Part shown: positions 33,659-42,070 of the stretch, in pieces
Numbering within the stretch: position 1 is the stretch's first letter
Layout of the letters: every line of letters begins with the position of its first letter
Assembly: GCA_016778985.1 (NCBI GenBank)
Contig: JADHOM010000012.1
Coordinates: 1-59,962 of the forward strand
Length of the DNA stretch: 59,962 nt
DNA from: Alphaproteobacteria bacterium
GTDB lineage: Bacteria; Pseudomonadota; Alphaproteobacteria; Puniceispirillales; UBA1172
Direction: 5' to 3'
Notes under the pieces: generated by a model
Databases searched by the model: none
What the model was told of the DNA's origin: nothing
What the model saw: only the letters and a program-made list of their open reading frames with translations
Translations under genes and position numbers: made by a program

Positions 33659-34644
33659 GATGGTATTACCTCAATCAACGGCAGTCCTTGAAGCGGTTTA
33701 TGCAGGTGATTTTGATGATGAATATGATGATGTTTCGGCCAGCCAAGATAGCGCCGCACGCCATGAAACCGGCTCCATAAGCGCGGCAATGTTAGGCATG
33801 ACACCCTTATTTTTGTGGCAGTGCTGGTGACTTGCCGGCCATTATGCCATTGATATTCTGCCTTCCGTAATTGCACTCCAATCTGGCGATAGACGCGGCC
33901 AGCAACCGCAATCGCTAAATGCGCGCGGATGGGCAAATACACCATGCCCTTTTCCCCACTAAGGTAATATTGATCCGCCAGATCAAGACAGCGTTTAACC
34001 GCGCCTCCGATAATGCCGCGATGTTCAATATCGGCTTTGCTATTACCGGCGGCGGCAGCAACAATCTGCTCAGGGGTTAGCCCTGCCATCCATTCGGCAG
34101 GCAAATAGCGGCGTCCTATTTTGGCATCATCTAAGACGTCTCTGGCGATATTGGTTAACTGCATCGCGATCCCAAGATCAACAGCAAAGGCAAAAGCCCG
34201 GCGATCATGACAGCCTAACACCGGACACATCAGCAATCCAACCGTGCCGGCAACATGATAGCCATAACGGATTAATTCATCTTCCCTAGCAAAAAGCACC
34301 GTCTGTTGATCGGCGATCAGCCCATCAATCAGCGCCGCGAGCACTGGACGCGGCAAATGCATTTCCTTAATAAGCTCTGATAGATCAGCATAAATCGGAT
34401 GACCCTGCCGGATATCGTCCAGAATAGCTTGCTTCAATGCCTGTAATTCTGACGAATGATCATGATCATCATCATCGGCCAGATCATCAATCAAACGGCA
34501 AAATTGATATAAGCGAGCGGCGTTATAGCCTGTTGTCTTGCCCAATAGCCGCCGCGCCCAAGCAAAGCTTTTGCCATGCTGGCTAAGCGTTTGTTCTGCA
34601 TCATGAGCAGAGGGCATATGTTCACTTGTGCCATGTTCCATCAT
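33655..34644 (-). CDS. crtB: Phytoene synthase
   Basis: 329 residues. Both Asp-rich motifs are present: LIDDLADDDDHDHS near 51-64 and IARDVLDDAKIGRRYLPAEW near 162-181, the signature of squalene/phytoene synthases. It condenses two GGPP to phytoene using Mg2+. It lies 19 bases after crtI and overlaps crtY by four bases. Confidence 0.93.
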   Translation of the reverse strand: MMEHGTSEHMPSAHDAEQTLSQHGKSFAWARRLLGKTTGYNAARLYQFCRLIDDLADDDDHDHSSELQALKQAILDDIRQGHPIYADLSELIKEMHLPRPVLAALIDGLIADQQTVLFAREDELIRYGYHVAGTVGLLMCPVLGCHDRRAFAFAVDLGIAMQLTNIARDVLDDAKIGRRYLPAEWMAGLTPEQIVAAAAGNSKADIEHRGIIGGAVKRCLDLADQYYLSGEKGMVYLPIRAHLAIAVAGRVYRQIGVQLRKAEYQWHNGRQVTSTATKIRVSCLTLPRLWSRFHGVRRYLGWPKHHHIHHQNHLHKPLQGLPLIEVIPS

Positions 34645-34663
34645 TAGCTAGCCTCTATCAAGA

Positions 34664-36157
34664 CTATACGGCGCTTTCATCCCGAATAACAAGGTTCTCA
34701 ACCACTTTGGCTGAACAGAGAACCCCCGGCATTCCTGCCCCTGGATGCGCGCCTGCCGCCGAAAAATACAGATTACCAACGCGGCGATCCCGATTATGAT
34801 AGCGAAACCATGCCGATTGCGTAAATACCGGTGCTATTGAAAAGCCAGCGCCATGCATAGATCGGTAATCTGTCTTAAAATCATCAGGGGTCATCCAGAA
34901 ATCTGAGGTGATAGACGCTTTCAGACCGGGCATAATAGTTCGGTCGAGAGCAGCAACGATCCGATCACGCAAGGCTTGTCCTTCTTCGTTCCAATCCTGT
35001 CCCCCCATAGTATTAGGCACTGGGCATAAGACATAAAAACTATCCATGCCTGCGGGGGCAAAACTGGCATCGGTTGCTGTTGGTCGATGCAGATAAAGTG
35101 AAAAATCTTCAGCTAGAATCTTTTTATTGAAGATATCATGCAACAAGGATTGATAGCGCTCTCCCATCCAGATAGTATGATGCGCAACATTAGGATAGGT
35201 GCGTTTTGTGCCAAAATATAACACAAACAGCCCCATCGAATAGCGGGTCATGGAATCAGGGATAATTTTGCCTTTGGCGCCAGCTGCTTTATCAATCATC
35301 TGTCGATATACGGTTGGCGGATCAGCGTTGCAAATCACCCGATCAGCTTCAATGACCTCACCATCCGTAGTAGTCACGCTTTCGGCTAATCGCTTATCAA
35401 TATTGATCCGCTCAATATCGGTATTGAGCCGAATATTGATGCCGTGGCGTTGCATAAGGCCGTGCAAGGCATTAACGACAGCACCAGTTCCACCCATCGC
35501 AAAATGCACCCCCCATTCTCGTTCCAGAAAATGGATCAGCGCATAGATAGAGGTTGTGTTAAAAGGATTGCCGCCAACCAGCAATGGATGAATAGAAAAC
35601 GCCTGCCGCATCAAATCATGCTTCATATAACGGTTTACCAATTGTGATACGGTCAGATGGCTTTTTAGACGTACAAGTGACGGGATTTGCGCGAGCATAC
35701 TTGTGAGCCGGTCAAATGGCTGATCAGCCAGTCGCCGGAAACCGACATCAAAAATCTGCTCAGAGGCGACCAGAAGTTTGCGATAACCTTCGCCATCATC
35801 ATCGGAAAACCGCTTAATCTCATTGATCGTATCTTCGACAGTGGCGCGATAGTCAAATTGCTCACCTGTGCTATCGAAATAAAACCGATACCAAGGATCA
35901 AGCGGCACAAAGGTGATATGATCTGAACGCTTCTCGCCAAATAGCGCAAAGAGTTCATCAAACAAAAACGGCGCCGTGATCACTGTCGGCCCCGCATCAT
36001 GGCGAAATCCATCACGCTCAAAGACCCGAGCCCGACCACCGATCTGATCAAGGCGTTCGATTAGCGTCACATCATCACCACGCGCACGCATCCTGAGGGC
36101 GGCGGCGATACCACCGAACCCGCTGCCGATAACGATTGTTCTCTTTGCTGTTGGCAT
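34664..36157 (-). CDS. crtI: Phytoene desaturase (lycopene-forming)
   Basis: 497 residues, normal CrtI length. FAD-binding N-terminus VIGSGFGGIAAALRMRARGD (10-29) with RLDQIGGRARVFERDGFRHD following, and the CrtI C-terminal signature LYFSAAGAHPGAGMPGVLCS. It converts phytoene to lycopene in four steps. It follows crtE by 25 bases in the cluster. Confidence 0.94.
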   Translation of the reverse strand: MPTAKRTIVIGSGFGGIAAALRMRARGDDVTLIERLDQIGGRARVFERDGFRHDAGPTVITAPFLFDELFALFGEKRSDHITFVPLDPWYRFYFDSTGEQFDYRATVEDTINEIKRFSDDDGEGYRKLLVASEQIFDVGFRRLADQPFDRLTSMLAQIPSLVRLKSHLTVSQLVNRYMKHDLMRQAFSIHPLLVGGNPFNTTSIYALIHFLEREWGVHFAMGGTGAVVNALHGLMQRHGINIRLNTDIERINIDKRLAESVTTTDGEVIEADRVICNADPPTVYRQMIDKAAGAKGKIIPDSMTRYSMGLFVLYFGTKRTYPNVAHHTIWMGERYQSLLHDIFNKKILAEDFSLYLHRPTATDASFAPAGMDSFYVLCPVPNTMGGQDWNEEGQALRDRIVAALDRTIMPGLKASITSDFWMTPDDFKTDYRSMHGAGFSIAPVFTQSAWFRYHNRDRRVGNLYFSAAGAHPGAGMPGVLCSAKVVENLVIRDESAV

Positions 36158-36182
36158 GGAAAAATTTATGCCTATCTCAACA

Positions 36183-37196
36183 TTAATGTGTTAGCGCTTT
36201 AATTCTGACAGAATAGATAAGCTTTTGGATAGGAGCAATAACCTGACGCATAAACTCTGGCATATTATGATAATGTTTATCAGCATCAGCCAGCATATCT
36301 TCCATCATCTGCACGGTTTTGCTAATCGCATCTGATGCCATAATCGCATCCAGCCAATGAGTCAGATCACTCGATTTGCCGTCATTTAGCCAAGTATTAA
36401 AACGGGCTTTTTCACGGAGAGATAAGTTTTCTCTAAACAGCACAATAACCGCATTGGGCGACCGTCTAAGGAGATCAGCGGCACTGGTTTCGGCCCCATC
36501 GGCACCCGCAAAGTTGAGCAAGTCATTAGCCACTTGATAGACCGAACCAATAGCCTGAAAATATTTCCGAGAAGATGGAATAATCTCTTTTTTATCGCCC
36601 ATAATGGCAATGCCTTCAATCGGCGCAATGAACAGCGGCGCCGTCTTACCCAAAATAATATCTTGATATTCCTGACGGCTAGGATAAGCGTTCTTCTCAA
36701 ACTCTTTTGCCTGACCGCTAGTAGTCGTCATCATATGCTCGCATAGAATATGCACTAATTGTGGACGGCCAGATTTATCCGCGGCCTTTGCCGCTAATTC
36801 AAATGACAGCCCGATCAGCCAGTCACCTAATGCCAGCGCCACATCGCGGCCAAATTTGAACCAGACGCTAGGCCGATTGCGGCGCATCTGATCACCATCA
36901 GAAATATCATCATGGACGAGTGAGGCATTATGCATGACCTCAATAGCGGCAGCCCAATAAAGCGCCGCGTCGGTATTACAGGTGATATGTTGGTGGGCGG
37001 ACATAGCCAATTTAGCGCGTAGCATTTTTCCACTATCGTGAAAATGATGCTGAGCCGCTTGCCCTAGAATATCGTTTGATTTTGGCAAATGCGATTTAAT
37101 CAATTTGAAGACAGAGACTTCGATACGAGAAAGATCGCTAGCAGAATGTGGCTTTAGGTCATGAGTGTTTGTCTGTTTGCTAATTACATCATCCAT
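36183..37196 (-). CDS. crtE: Geranylgeranyl diphosphate synthase (atypical second Asp motif)
   Basis: 337 residues. The first Asp-rich motif is VHDDISDGDQMRRNRPS (Asp96, Asp97, Asp100). The region of the second motif reads VYQVANDLLNFAGADG; where most prenyl synthases have DDxxD, this has Asn224-Asp225-x-x-Asn228. It makes GGPP for phytoene synthesis. The gene begins 113 bases downstream of the proteorhodopsin stop, across a strong hairpin, and is followed by crtI in 25 bases. The two changed Asp positions suggest altered metal binding or a divergent lineage; context still strongly supports CrtE. Confidence 0.88.
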   Translation of the reverse strand: MDDVISKQTNTHDLKPHSASDLSRIEVSVFKLIKSHLPKSNDILGQAAQHHFHDSGKMLRAKLAMSAHQHITCNTDAALYWAAAIEVMHNASLVHDDISDGDQMRRNRPSVWFKFGRDVALALGDWLIGLSFELAAKAADKSGRPQLVHILCEHMMTTTSGQAKEFEKNAYPSRQEYQDIILGKTAPLFIAPIEGIAIMGDKKEIIPSSRKYFQAIGSVYQVANDLLNFAGADGAETSAADLLRRSPNAVIVLFRENLSLREKARFNTWLNDGKSSDLTHWLDAIMASDAISKTVQMMEDMLADADKHYHNMPEFMRQVIAPIQKLIYSVRIKALTH

Positions 37197-37250
37197 GACT
37201 TACCACTCCTAAAATCTATCACTTGCTTATTTCTTGAATATAAAATGGAC

Positions 37251-37294
37251 GGGTCGGACAGCCCTATATAAGGGGGGGGGAGGGCTGTCCGCCC
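37251..37294 (-). terminator. Strong hairpin with 9-G run between proteorhodopsin and crtE
   Basis: On the minus strand, GGGCGGACAGCCCT (37294-37281) pairs with AGGGCTGTCCG (37265-37255) plus CCC with one bulged base, an 11-14 bp stem. The loop contains C9 (37280-37272). ATTTTATATT follows. It likely terminates most transcripts after proteorhodopsin, or protects its mRNA 3' end, while some polymerase continues into the carotenoid genes. Confidence 0.75.
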
Positions 37295-37309
37295 TGCGAT
37301 GCTTAAAAC

Positions 37310-38110
37310 TTAGGCTTTGTCAGACTCAGTTGTTGCAACGCTCCAGATGATTACACCAAACGCAATCTTGTTGAGCACGTCAGCAAGGTTGTAAATAATG
37401 TTTAGTGAATCGAAATCTGGTGTATCGCTGACCATGTAGCCGAAGAAATATCCAAGTGGATAAATCGCCCAGCCGATGGTTACAATCCACCGCATGGTTG
37501 AGAAAGCAGATTGCACAGACTCAGGTGCTTTTTCAGCATTAAGCTGTCCTGCTTCACCAGCAAAGATTTCATAAAGAATATAGGCCCAACCAAGCATACC
37601 AATGACGAAACCGATCGTAATGGTAGCTTCACCAAAGATACGAGCGTTTTCATCAGTGAAGCTGGCTTCACCAATATATCCACCAATAAGCATGACAATT
37701 GTACCAATCATCAAACGCCAGAATATGCCAGATGACACTTTCGTAATGGCGCTGAGGATGAGGTAGAACTCAATCATCAGAAGTGGCACAGTAATCAACC
37801 AGTCAATATAACGATATACGGTTGGAGTTGTTCCAGTTAGAACCCATACATCACGCATATAGAAATAGTGAACAGCAGCAACCATGGTAACCATACCAGA
37901 AACAACTAGTGAGGTTTTCCACTTGGCAGATACGCGGCCAATTTCAAGCCAGAAGAAAGCAGTAGATGCAATCAGCGCCATTGAAATTAACCAAAAAGAA
38001 ATACCAACGTAATCATCAGATTTTAGATTTACGTCAGCAAAAGCAGGCATAGCAGAAATCAGTGAAACTGGAACTGCTGCTACCAATGCATTTTTCAACG
38101 TCTTAAACAT
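37310..38110 (-). CDS. Proteorhodopsin, light-driven proton pump (green-tuned)
   Basis: 266 residues from ATG 38110, preceded by GAGGAG at seven bases. A signal peptide is followed by seven TM helices. Functional residues are visible: His81 (VHYFYMRD), proton acceptor Asp103 (RYIDWLITVPL), Leu111 at the spectral-tuning site (green rather than Gln/blue), proton donor Glu114 (MIEFYLIL) and retinal-binding Lys248 (ADVLNKIAFG). This is the D-T-E pattern of proton-pumping proteorhodopsin. It is the first gene of the retinal cluster, with a hairpin after it and a palindrome (38153-38167) upstream. Confidence 0.96.
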   Translation of the reverse strand: MFKTLKNALVAAVPVSLISAMPAFADVNLKSDDYVGISFWLISMALIASTAFFWLEIGRVSAKWKTSLVVSGMVTMVAAVHYFYMRDVWVLTGTTPTVYRYIDWLITVPLLMIEFYLILSAITKVSSGIFWRLMIGTIVMLIGGYIGEASFTDENARIFGEATITIGFVIGMLGWAYILYEIFAGEAGQLNAEKAPESVQSAFSTMRWIVTIGWAIYPLGYFFGYMVSDTPDFDSLNIIYNLADVLNKIAFGVIIWSVATTESDKA

Positions 38111-38408
38111 ATTATAACTCCTCAATATTGAGATTTATCACGACGTAATATGTGATGCTAAGCATCATATATTAAATAAATTTAAAACAAGCTAAGGCAA
38201 TGTTTTTACCCTATATATATTAGAGAAAATTAATTAACTAATTGATAATTAATAATAAAAAATATTAAAAAATTGCCCATTTTTTGCCATAATTGCGGAA
38301 AATTGCCGGAATCATGAATATCTTCATATACAATATATGTTAATTTCATATAATTACATATAATGCTTAGGTTTTAATGCTTTAGGTTTTGATATAAGGT
38401 TCAACATT
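38111..38408. other. AT-rich divergent promoter region of proteorhodopsin
   Basis: About 300 bases of very AT-rich DNA between proteorhodopsin (minus) and the small membrane protein (plus). It carries the palindrome at 38153-38167. No other gene or clear -10/-35 pair could be fixed by eye. Confidence 0.5.
38153..38167. promoter_or_regulatory. 15-bp palindrome upstream of proteorhodopsin
   Basis: TGATGCTAAGCATCA (7-bp arms around a central A) lies 43-57 bases before the proteorhodopsin start. It is either an operator or a 5' UTR hairpin; its position argues for a role in proteorhodopsin expression. Confidence 0.5.
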
Positions 38409-38615
38409 ATGATAAATACGGTTTTTTTAGGCGGCTTTGGCATGTTATTGTTAATTGGCGCTATGGTGTTTGTCTTTATTCTGATGGAAAAGACCAATTT
38501 AGCTAACGGCACCAAACGTCTTATCCATCTCGCCATGGCGCTCTTCATGATCACCATCACAGTAATGATCATTAACTGGCACAAGACGGTATGGATGGCG
38601 CAATTTGACCTATGA
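38409..38615 (+). CDS. Small two-TM membrane protein next to proteorhodopsin
   Basis: 68 residues with two hydrophobic helices (FLGGFGMLLLIGAMVFVFIL and LIHLAMALFMITITVMIINW) joined by a basic loop (EKTNLANGTKR). It overlaps the following FAD-oxidoreductase by 11 bases, so the pair is translationally coupled. No family recognised. It is divergent from proteorhodopsin across the shared 300-base promoter region. Confidence 0.65.
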   Translation: MINTVFLGGFGMLLLIGAMVFVFILMEKTNLANGTKRLIHLAMALFMITITVMIINWHKTVWMAQFDL

Positions 38616-39927
38616 TACTGATATCATCATCATAGGCGCTGGCGTTGCCGGATTAAGCGCAAGTAAGATTTTATCACAGTATAATATCCCTCACAAAGTA
38701 TTTGAAGCCTCGCATCGCATTGGTGGCCGGGCTTATAGCGAAGCCTTTAAAGATGGCAGCTGGTTTGATTTGGGCTGCTCCTATCTCCATGAAGGGGCGA
38801 CTAACCCGATCACAAACATTGCGGATGCCTTAGATATTGCTTTGGGTGATGGTAATCAGTTTGCCTTTGATAACTGGCAATTCGGTGCTGGCATAACATC
38901 ACAAGACGCTGATTTCCGCCGCCGCTTTTTTGATTTCTTTGAGCAATGCCAAGCGGCGATGGAAGCACAATCCATAGCCCCTAATAGCAATGATAGCGAT
39001 AACATGGCTGAATACATTGATTGGGACAGCCCCTTTGCCGCCATTTTTAATCATTGCATGGCTGGGTTATGTGCCGCTGATGTTGCTGGCTTATCGGTGC
39101 GGGACTATCTCAATGCTGGCAGTGGCCTTGATTATGCTGTTGCTGATGGTCTTGGCAATCTGATTGTGAGATGGGCGGCAGATGTAACCGTTGAAAAAAA
39201 CTGCACTGTCCGAGCAATTAACTGGGCCGCAAATCATGTCTCTGTGACAACAAATAAAGGCACTTGCACGGCCAAAAAGGTACTGATTACGGTATCAACA
39301 AATATTCTGGCATCAGGCATGATCTCTTTTACCCCTGAATTACCTGACCCCATGATGCGCGCAATAACCACCCTGCCTTGTGGGGTGCTAAATAAGATTG
39401 GTATATCCTTTGCGCCCAACACATTCTCTCATGATATGGCTGGCTGGCATGTGGCCTGCCCCCATAGTGATGCGGCTAATAATATCGCGGAGGATGACGG
39501 GGTTGTTGGCTCGGTTGACATTAATATATACCCAAGAGGAAAGATAAGCTCCCAAGACGGTAATACACATCAGCACGCGGTGGTCTTTGCGGGCGGCAGT
39601 CACGGTGAATATCTCGAAAAACAGGGGACAGCCGCGCTCATTGATTATTCCTATCAAACCATGACGCATCTCTTTGGTCATGACATTATGGATAATAAGG
39701 ACAGCATTATCACGACCGCATGGGCGAGTGATCCGTGGGTGCTAGGGGCATATTCTTATGCAAGTGCAGGTGCTTCCACCATGCGCCAGACCTTAATGGA
39801 GGCGGTTGAGGAAACCTTATTTTTCGCTGGTGAGGCGGCCAGCATTACCCATTATGGCACCTGCCACGGCGCCTATATATCAGGCAGAGATGCCGCCACC
39901 CGCATGATCAGTGCCAAGCGTGGCTAA
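38605..39927 (+). CDS. FAD-dependent amine-oxidase-like oxidoreductase
   Basis: 440 residues, starting at TTG 38605 inside the upstream gene; the in-frame sequence has no ATG before the FAD motif. FAD-binding IIIIGAGVAGLSASKILSQY (7-26), then ASHRIGGRAYSEAF (35-48) and the C-terminal ETLFFAGEAASITHYGTCHG, the flavin-containing amine oxidase/phytoene-desaturase-like superfamily. Substrate unknown (amine or carotenoid-like). Coupled to the small membrane protein and divergent from proteorhodopsin, so a role linked to the light cluster is possible. Confidence 0.87.
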   Translation: MTYDTDIIIIGAGVAGLSASKILSQYNIPHKVFEASHRIGGRAYSEAFKDGSWFDLGCSYLHEGATNPITNIADALDIALGDGNQFAFDNWQFGAGITSQDADFRRRFFDFFEQCQAAMEAQSIAPNSNDSDNMAEYIDWDSPFAAIFNHCMAGLCAADVAGLSVRDYLNAGSGLDYAVADGLGNLIVRWAADVTVEKNCTVRAINWAANHVSVTTNKGTCTAKKVLITVSTNILASGMISFTPELPDPMMRAITTLPCGVLNKIGISFAPNTFSHDMAGWHVACPHSDAANNIAEDDGVVGSVDINIYPRGKISSQDGNTHQHAVVFAGGSHGEYLEKQGTAALIDYSYQTMTHLFGHDIMDNKDSIITTAWASDPWVLGAYSYASAGASTMRQTLMEAVEETLFFAGEAASITHYGTCHGAYISGRDAATRMISAKRG

Positions 39928-39949
39928 CCCCTATTAAATATATTGGCAT

Positions 39950-40963
39950 TTACAGATATGCAGGCACGCCAAAGCCATTTCGCCCAGGGAATTCTGGCGC
40001 TAGCAATCGCGCATTTTCCATCTTGAGCCAGAGCCGAAGTTTTTTCCGTCGCAAGTCTTGCTCGACATGATCATCAAACGCTGTACGCGAATGCAGCACC
40101 ATATAATTATTGGCAAATTGCATATCACCCGGTTCCATCATCATATCGATCCGCATATCTGGCGACATCATAATATCATCAAACACATCTAAGGCTTCTT
40201 TCACTAGTGGCGATAGATGGACGCTCATCTGCTCATAGCCTAGCTCAATATATTGTCTAAGATAGCGGCAACTTAGCTTACCATGATGAAAGCTAAAGAT
40301 TGGGGTGGTTTTATCTTCGCCAAGATGGGCATAGCAAAACTGCTGATAATAAATGTCTAGTAAATCTGGCCGGCGTTCTAAAATGGCATTATAGATGGCG
40401 GCGGCACTTACCAGACTGCTCATCCCGCCTGATTTGGCTTTCCGCACGCATAGCAAGCCAACAACATCCGACGGATCAGTATGATAAGGCAGATACAGAT
40501 TGGTTTCATAAACACGTGTGTCATTTTTGGTAATATCACCGACATTCATGACATTACCAAGCAAGTCGCCTTTGGGGTTTTGGCAAACCGGTTGCCCCAT
40601 ATAAAGCCCAATAGCATAAAACAGCGTCTTGATATCATCATCGCTGTAACGGGCGATAGGCAACCCCCTCAGCAACTTAAAGCCAAGGCCATTTTCCAGC
40701 TCATCGGTGAGGCTATCCAGCACCTTAGCCAACGCCCCCATATCAATATCAGGTTTGGCGATATCAGACTGCTTGATATGTGGGAAAGCCAGACCGCGGG
40801 ATTTGAGTGAGCCCAGCATCGCATCACATGCGGCAATCTCCGCTGTGGTTAAAGGATGACACCAGTCGCTATCCTGGTCGTTATCACGGCCGCTATTGTG
40901 GTCAAAATCAGCCGCTTTCCAAACTGATTTGCCGATGATTGGCTGTCTTTGAATATCTGTCAT
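39950..40963 (-). CDS. TauD/TfdA-like Fe(II)/2-oxoglutarate dioxygenase
   Basis: 337 residues. Iron-binding facial triad: His161 and Asp163 in PYHTDPSD and the distal His in MVLHSRTAFDDH (near 298), with RRKKLRLWLKM Arg for 2-oxoglutarate. Members oxidise taurine, gamma-butyrobetaine, trimethyllysine or other small substrates. No taurine-specific neighbours are adjacent; the ABC system of TauT type at 45.7-49 kb is a possible functional partner. Convergent with the FAD oxidoreductase gene. Confidence 0.87.
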   Translation of the reverse strand: MTDIQRQPIIGKSVWKAADFDHNSGRDNDQDSDWCHPLTTAEIAACDAMLGSLKSRGLAFPHIKQSDIAKPDIDMGALAKVLDSLTDELENGLGFKLLRGLPIARYSDDDIKTLFYAIGLYMGQPVCQNPKGDLLGNVMNVGDITKNDTRVYETNLYLPYHTDPSDVVGLLCVRKAKSGGMSSLVSAAAIYNAILERRPDLLDIYYQQFCYAHLGEDKTTPIFSFHHGKLSCRYLRQYIELGYEQMSVHLSPLVKEALDVFDDIMMSPDMRIDMMMEPGDMQFANNYMVLHSRTAFDDHVEQDLRRKKLRLWLKMENARLLAPEFPGRNGFGVPAYL

Positions 40964-41089
40964 CTGGTTATTCCATCACGTCTCAGTTGCCCTTAAATTG
41001 CATCACTACTATAAGACCGAAATGGCGTTCAATACAATTCGTTAAAGCCAGACCCTTCACGTTAAGACTAAGCCTAAGCCCAAACACGC

Positions 41090-42001
41090 TTATGATGATA
41101 GTGTTGGTGTGGGTCTGGCTTTTCTAAATAGCCTCGGTCTGATGGTTATGATCGCCACCCCCAATAAGATAACGATGCCGCCAAGCAGTTTTTCTGCCGT
41201 TGGCTCTTCGCCTAAAACAAGCATCCCGCCGATCAGGGAAAATACCGGAAGCAGGAGTAAAAATGGCGCTACCACGCCAACGTCATGACGACGGATTAGT
41301 GAGTTCCATAAAAAATAGCCAAAACAGGTCATCACCAAACCCAGATAAATGACGGTTAGCCAAACATTGCGATTAGCATTGGCAATCGCCTCCATTTGCC
41401 CTGCTTCAAAAATCGCTGACATGACAAATAGCTGCGGCGTTGCAAAAACTGCCACCCATGCGGTGACTTGCAATCCGCCAATATCTTTAAGTGATCGCAC
41501 CATGACCTGACCACAGGCCCAGACAAAGCATCCACCTATGACCAGAAAGACTGACCATAAACTGCCGCTTAACGCATCTTGTTGCGTCATCAGCCCAACA
41601 CCGATAAATGAGATCAGGATACCAGCCCATTTTTGAGCCCCCGGACGTTCTTGCAAAAATAACGCCCCCAATAGCACCAGAAATGGCACCTCAAGTTGAA
41701 CAATAAGCGATGCTAGCCCGGCTTCGAGACCAGCAAGTCCAGTAAATGTCAGGCTATACTGAATAGCCGCAGCAATGATGGCAATATAGAAAAGCTTTTT
41801 CAAATTGCCCCAAGGAACAGGCACAAACCAGACCAACACCAATGCCGTCAGGGTGAAGCGAAATGCCATCAATAAAATGGGCGGAAAATGATGTATCGCC
41901 CCTTTTGCAAAGACAAATCCCATCCCCCAGACCAGGGGCACCATAACAGCCATAAGAATTTCAAGAGGAGTGAGTTTTGGCATAAGGACAGCACTTTGCA
42001 A
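41090..42001 (-). CDS. EamA (DMT superfamily) transporter
   Basis: 303 residues, about ten TM segments in two EamA repeats: LEILMAVMVPLVWGMGFVFA at the start, then LIVQLEVPFLVLLGALFLQE, and a second repeat from VFLVIGGCFVWACGQVMVRS ending VVAPFLLLLPVFSLIGGMLV. Inner-membrane metabolite exporter or permease, substrate unknown. Divergent from the propeller gene at 42071. Confidence 0.88.
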   Translation of the reverse strand: MQSAVLMPKLTPLEILMAVMVPLVWGMGFVFAKGAIHHFPPILLMAFRFTLTALVLVWFVPVPWGNLKKLFYIAIIAAAIQYSLTFTGLAGLEAGLASLIVQLEVPFLVLLGALFLQERPGAQKWAGILISFIGVGLMTQQDALSGSLWSVFLVIGGCFVWACGQVMVRSLKDIGGLQVTAWVAVFATPQLFVMSAIFEAGQMEAIANANRNVWLTVIYLGLVMTCFGYFLWNSLIRRHDVGVVAPFLLLLPVFSLIGGMLVLGEEPTAEKLLGGIVILLGVAIITIRPRLFRKARPTPTLSS

Positions 42002-42070
42002 AAAAGAGGCGTCGCCGTTGCCTCATATAAATTAAACGCTTCAATTATATCTGCTATTATCTGAATTGTC

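Noticed and set aside
39950-40963. Taurine dioxygenase (tauD) with the TauT-like ABC operon
   Set aside because: Genes are 5 kb apart in separate operons, and the dioxygenase lacks features that would fix taurine as substrate.
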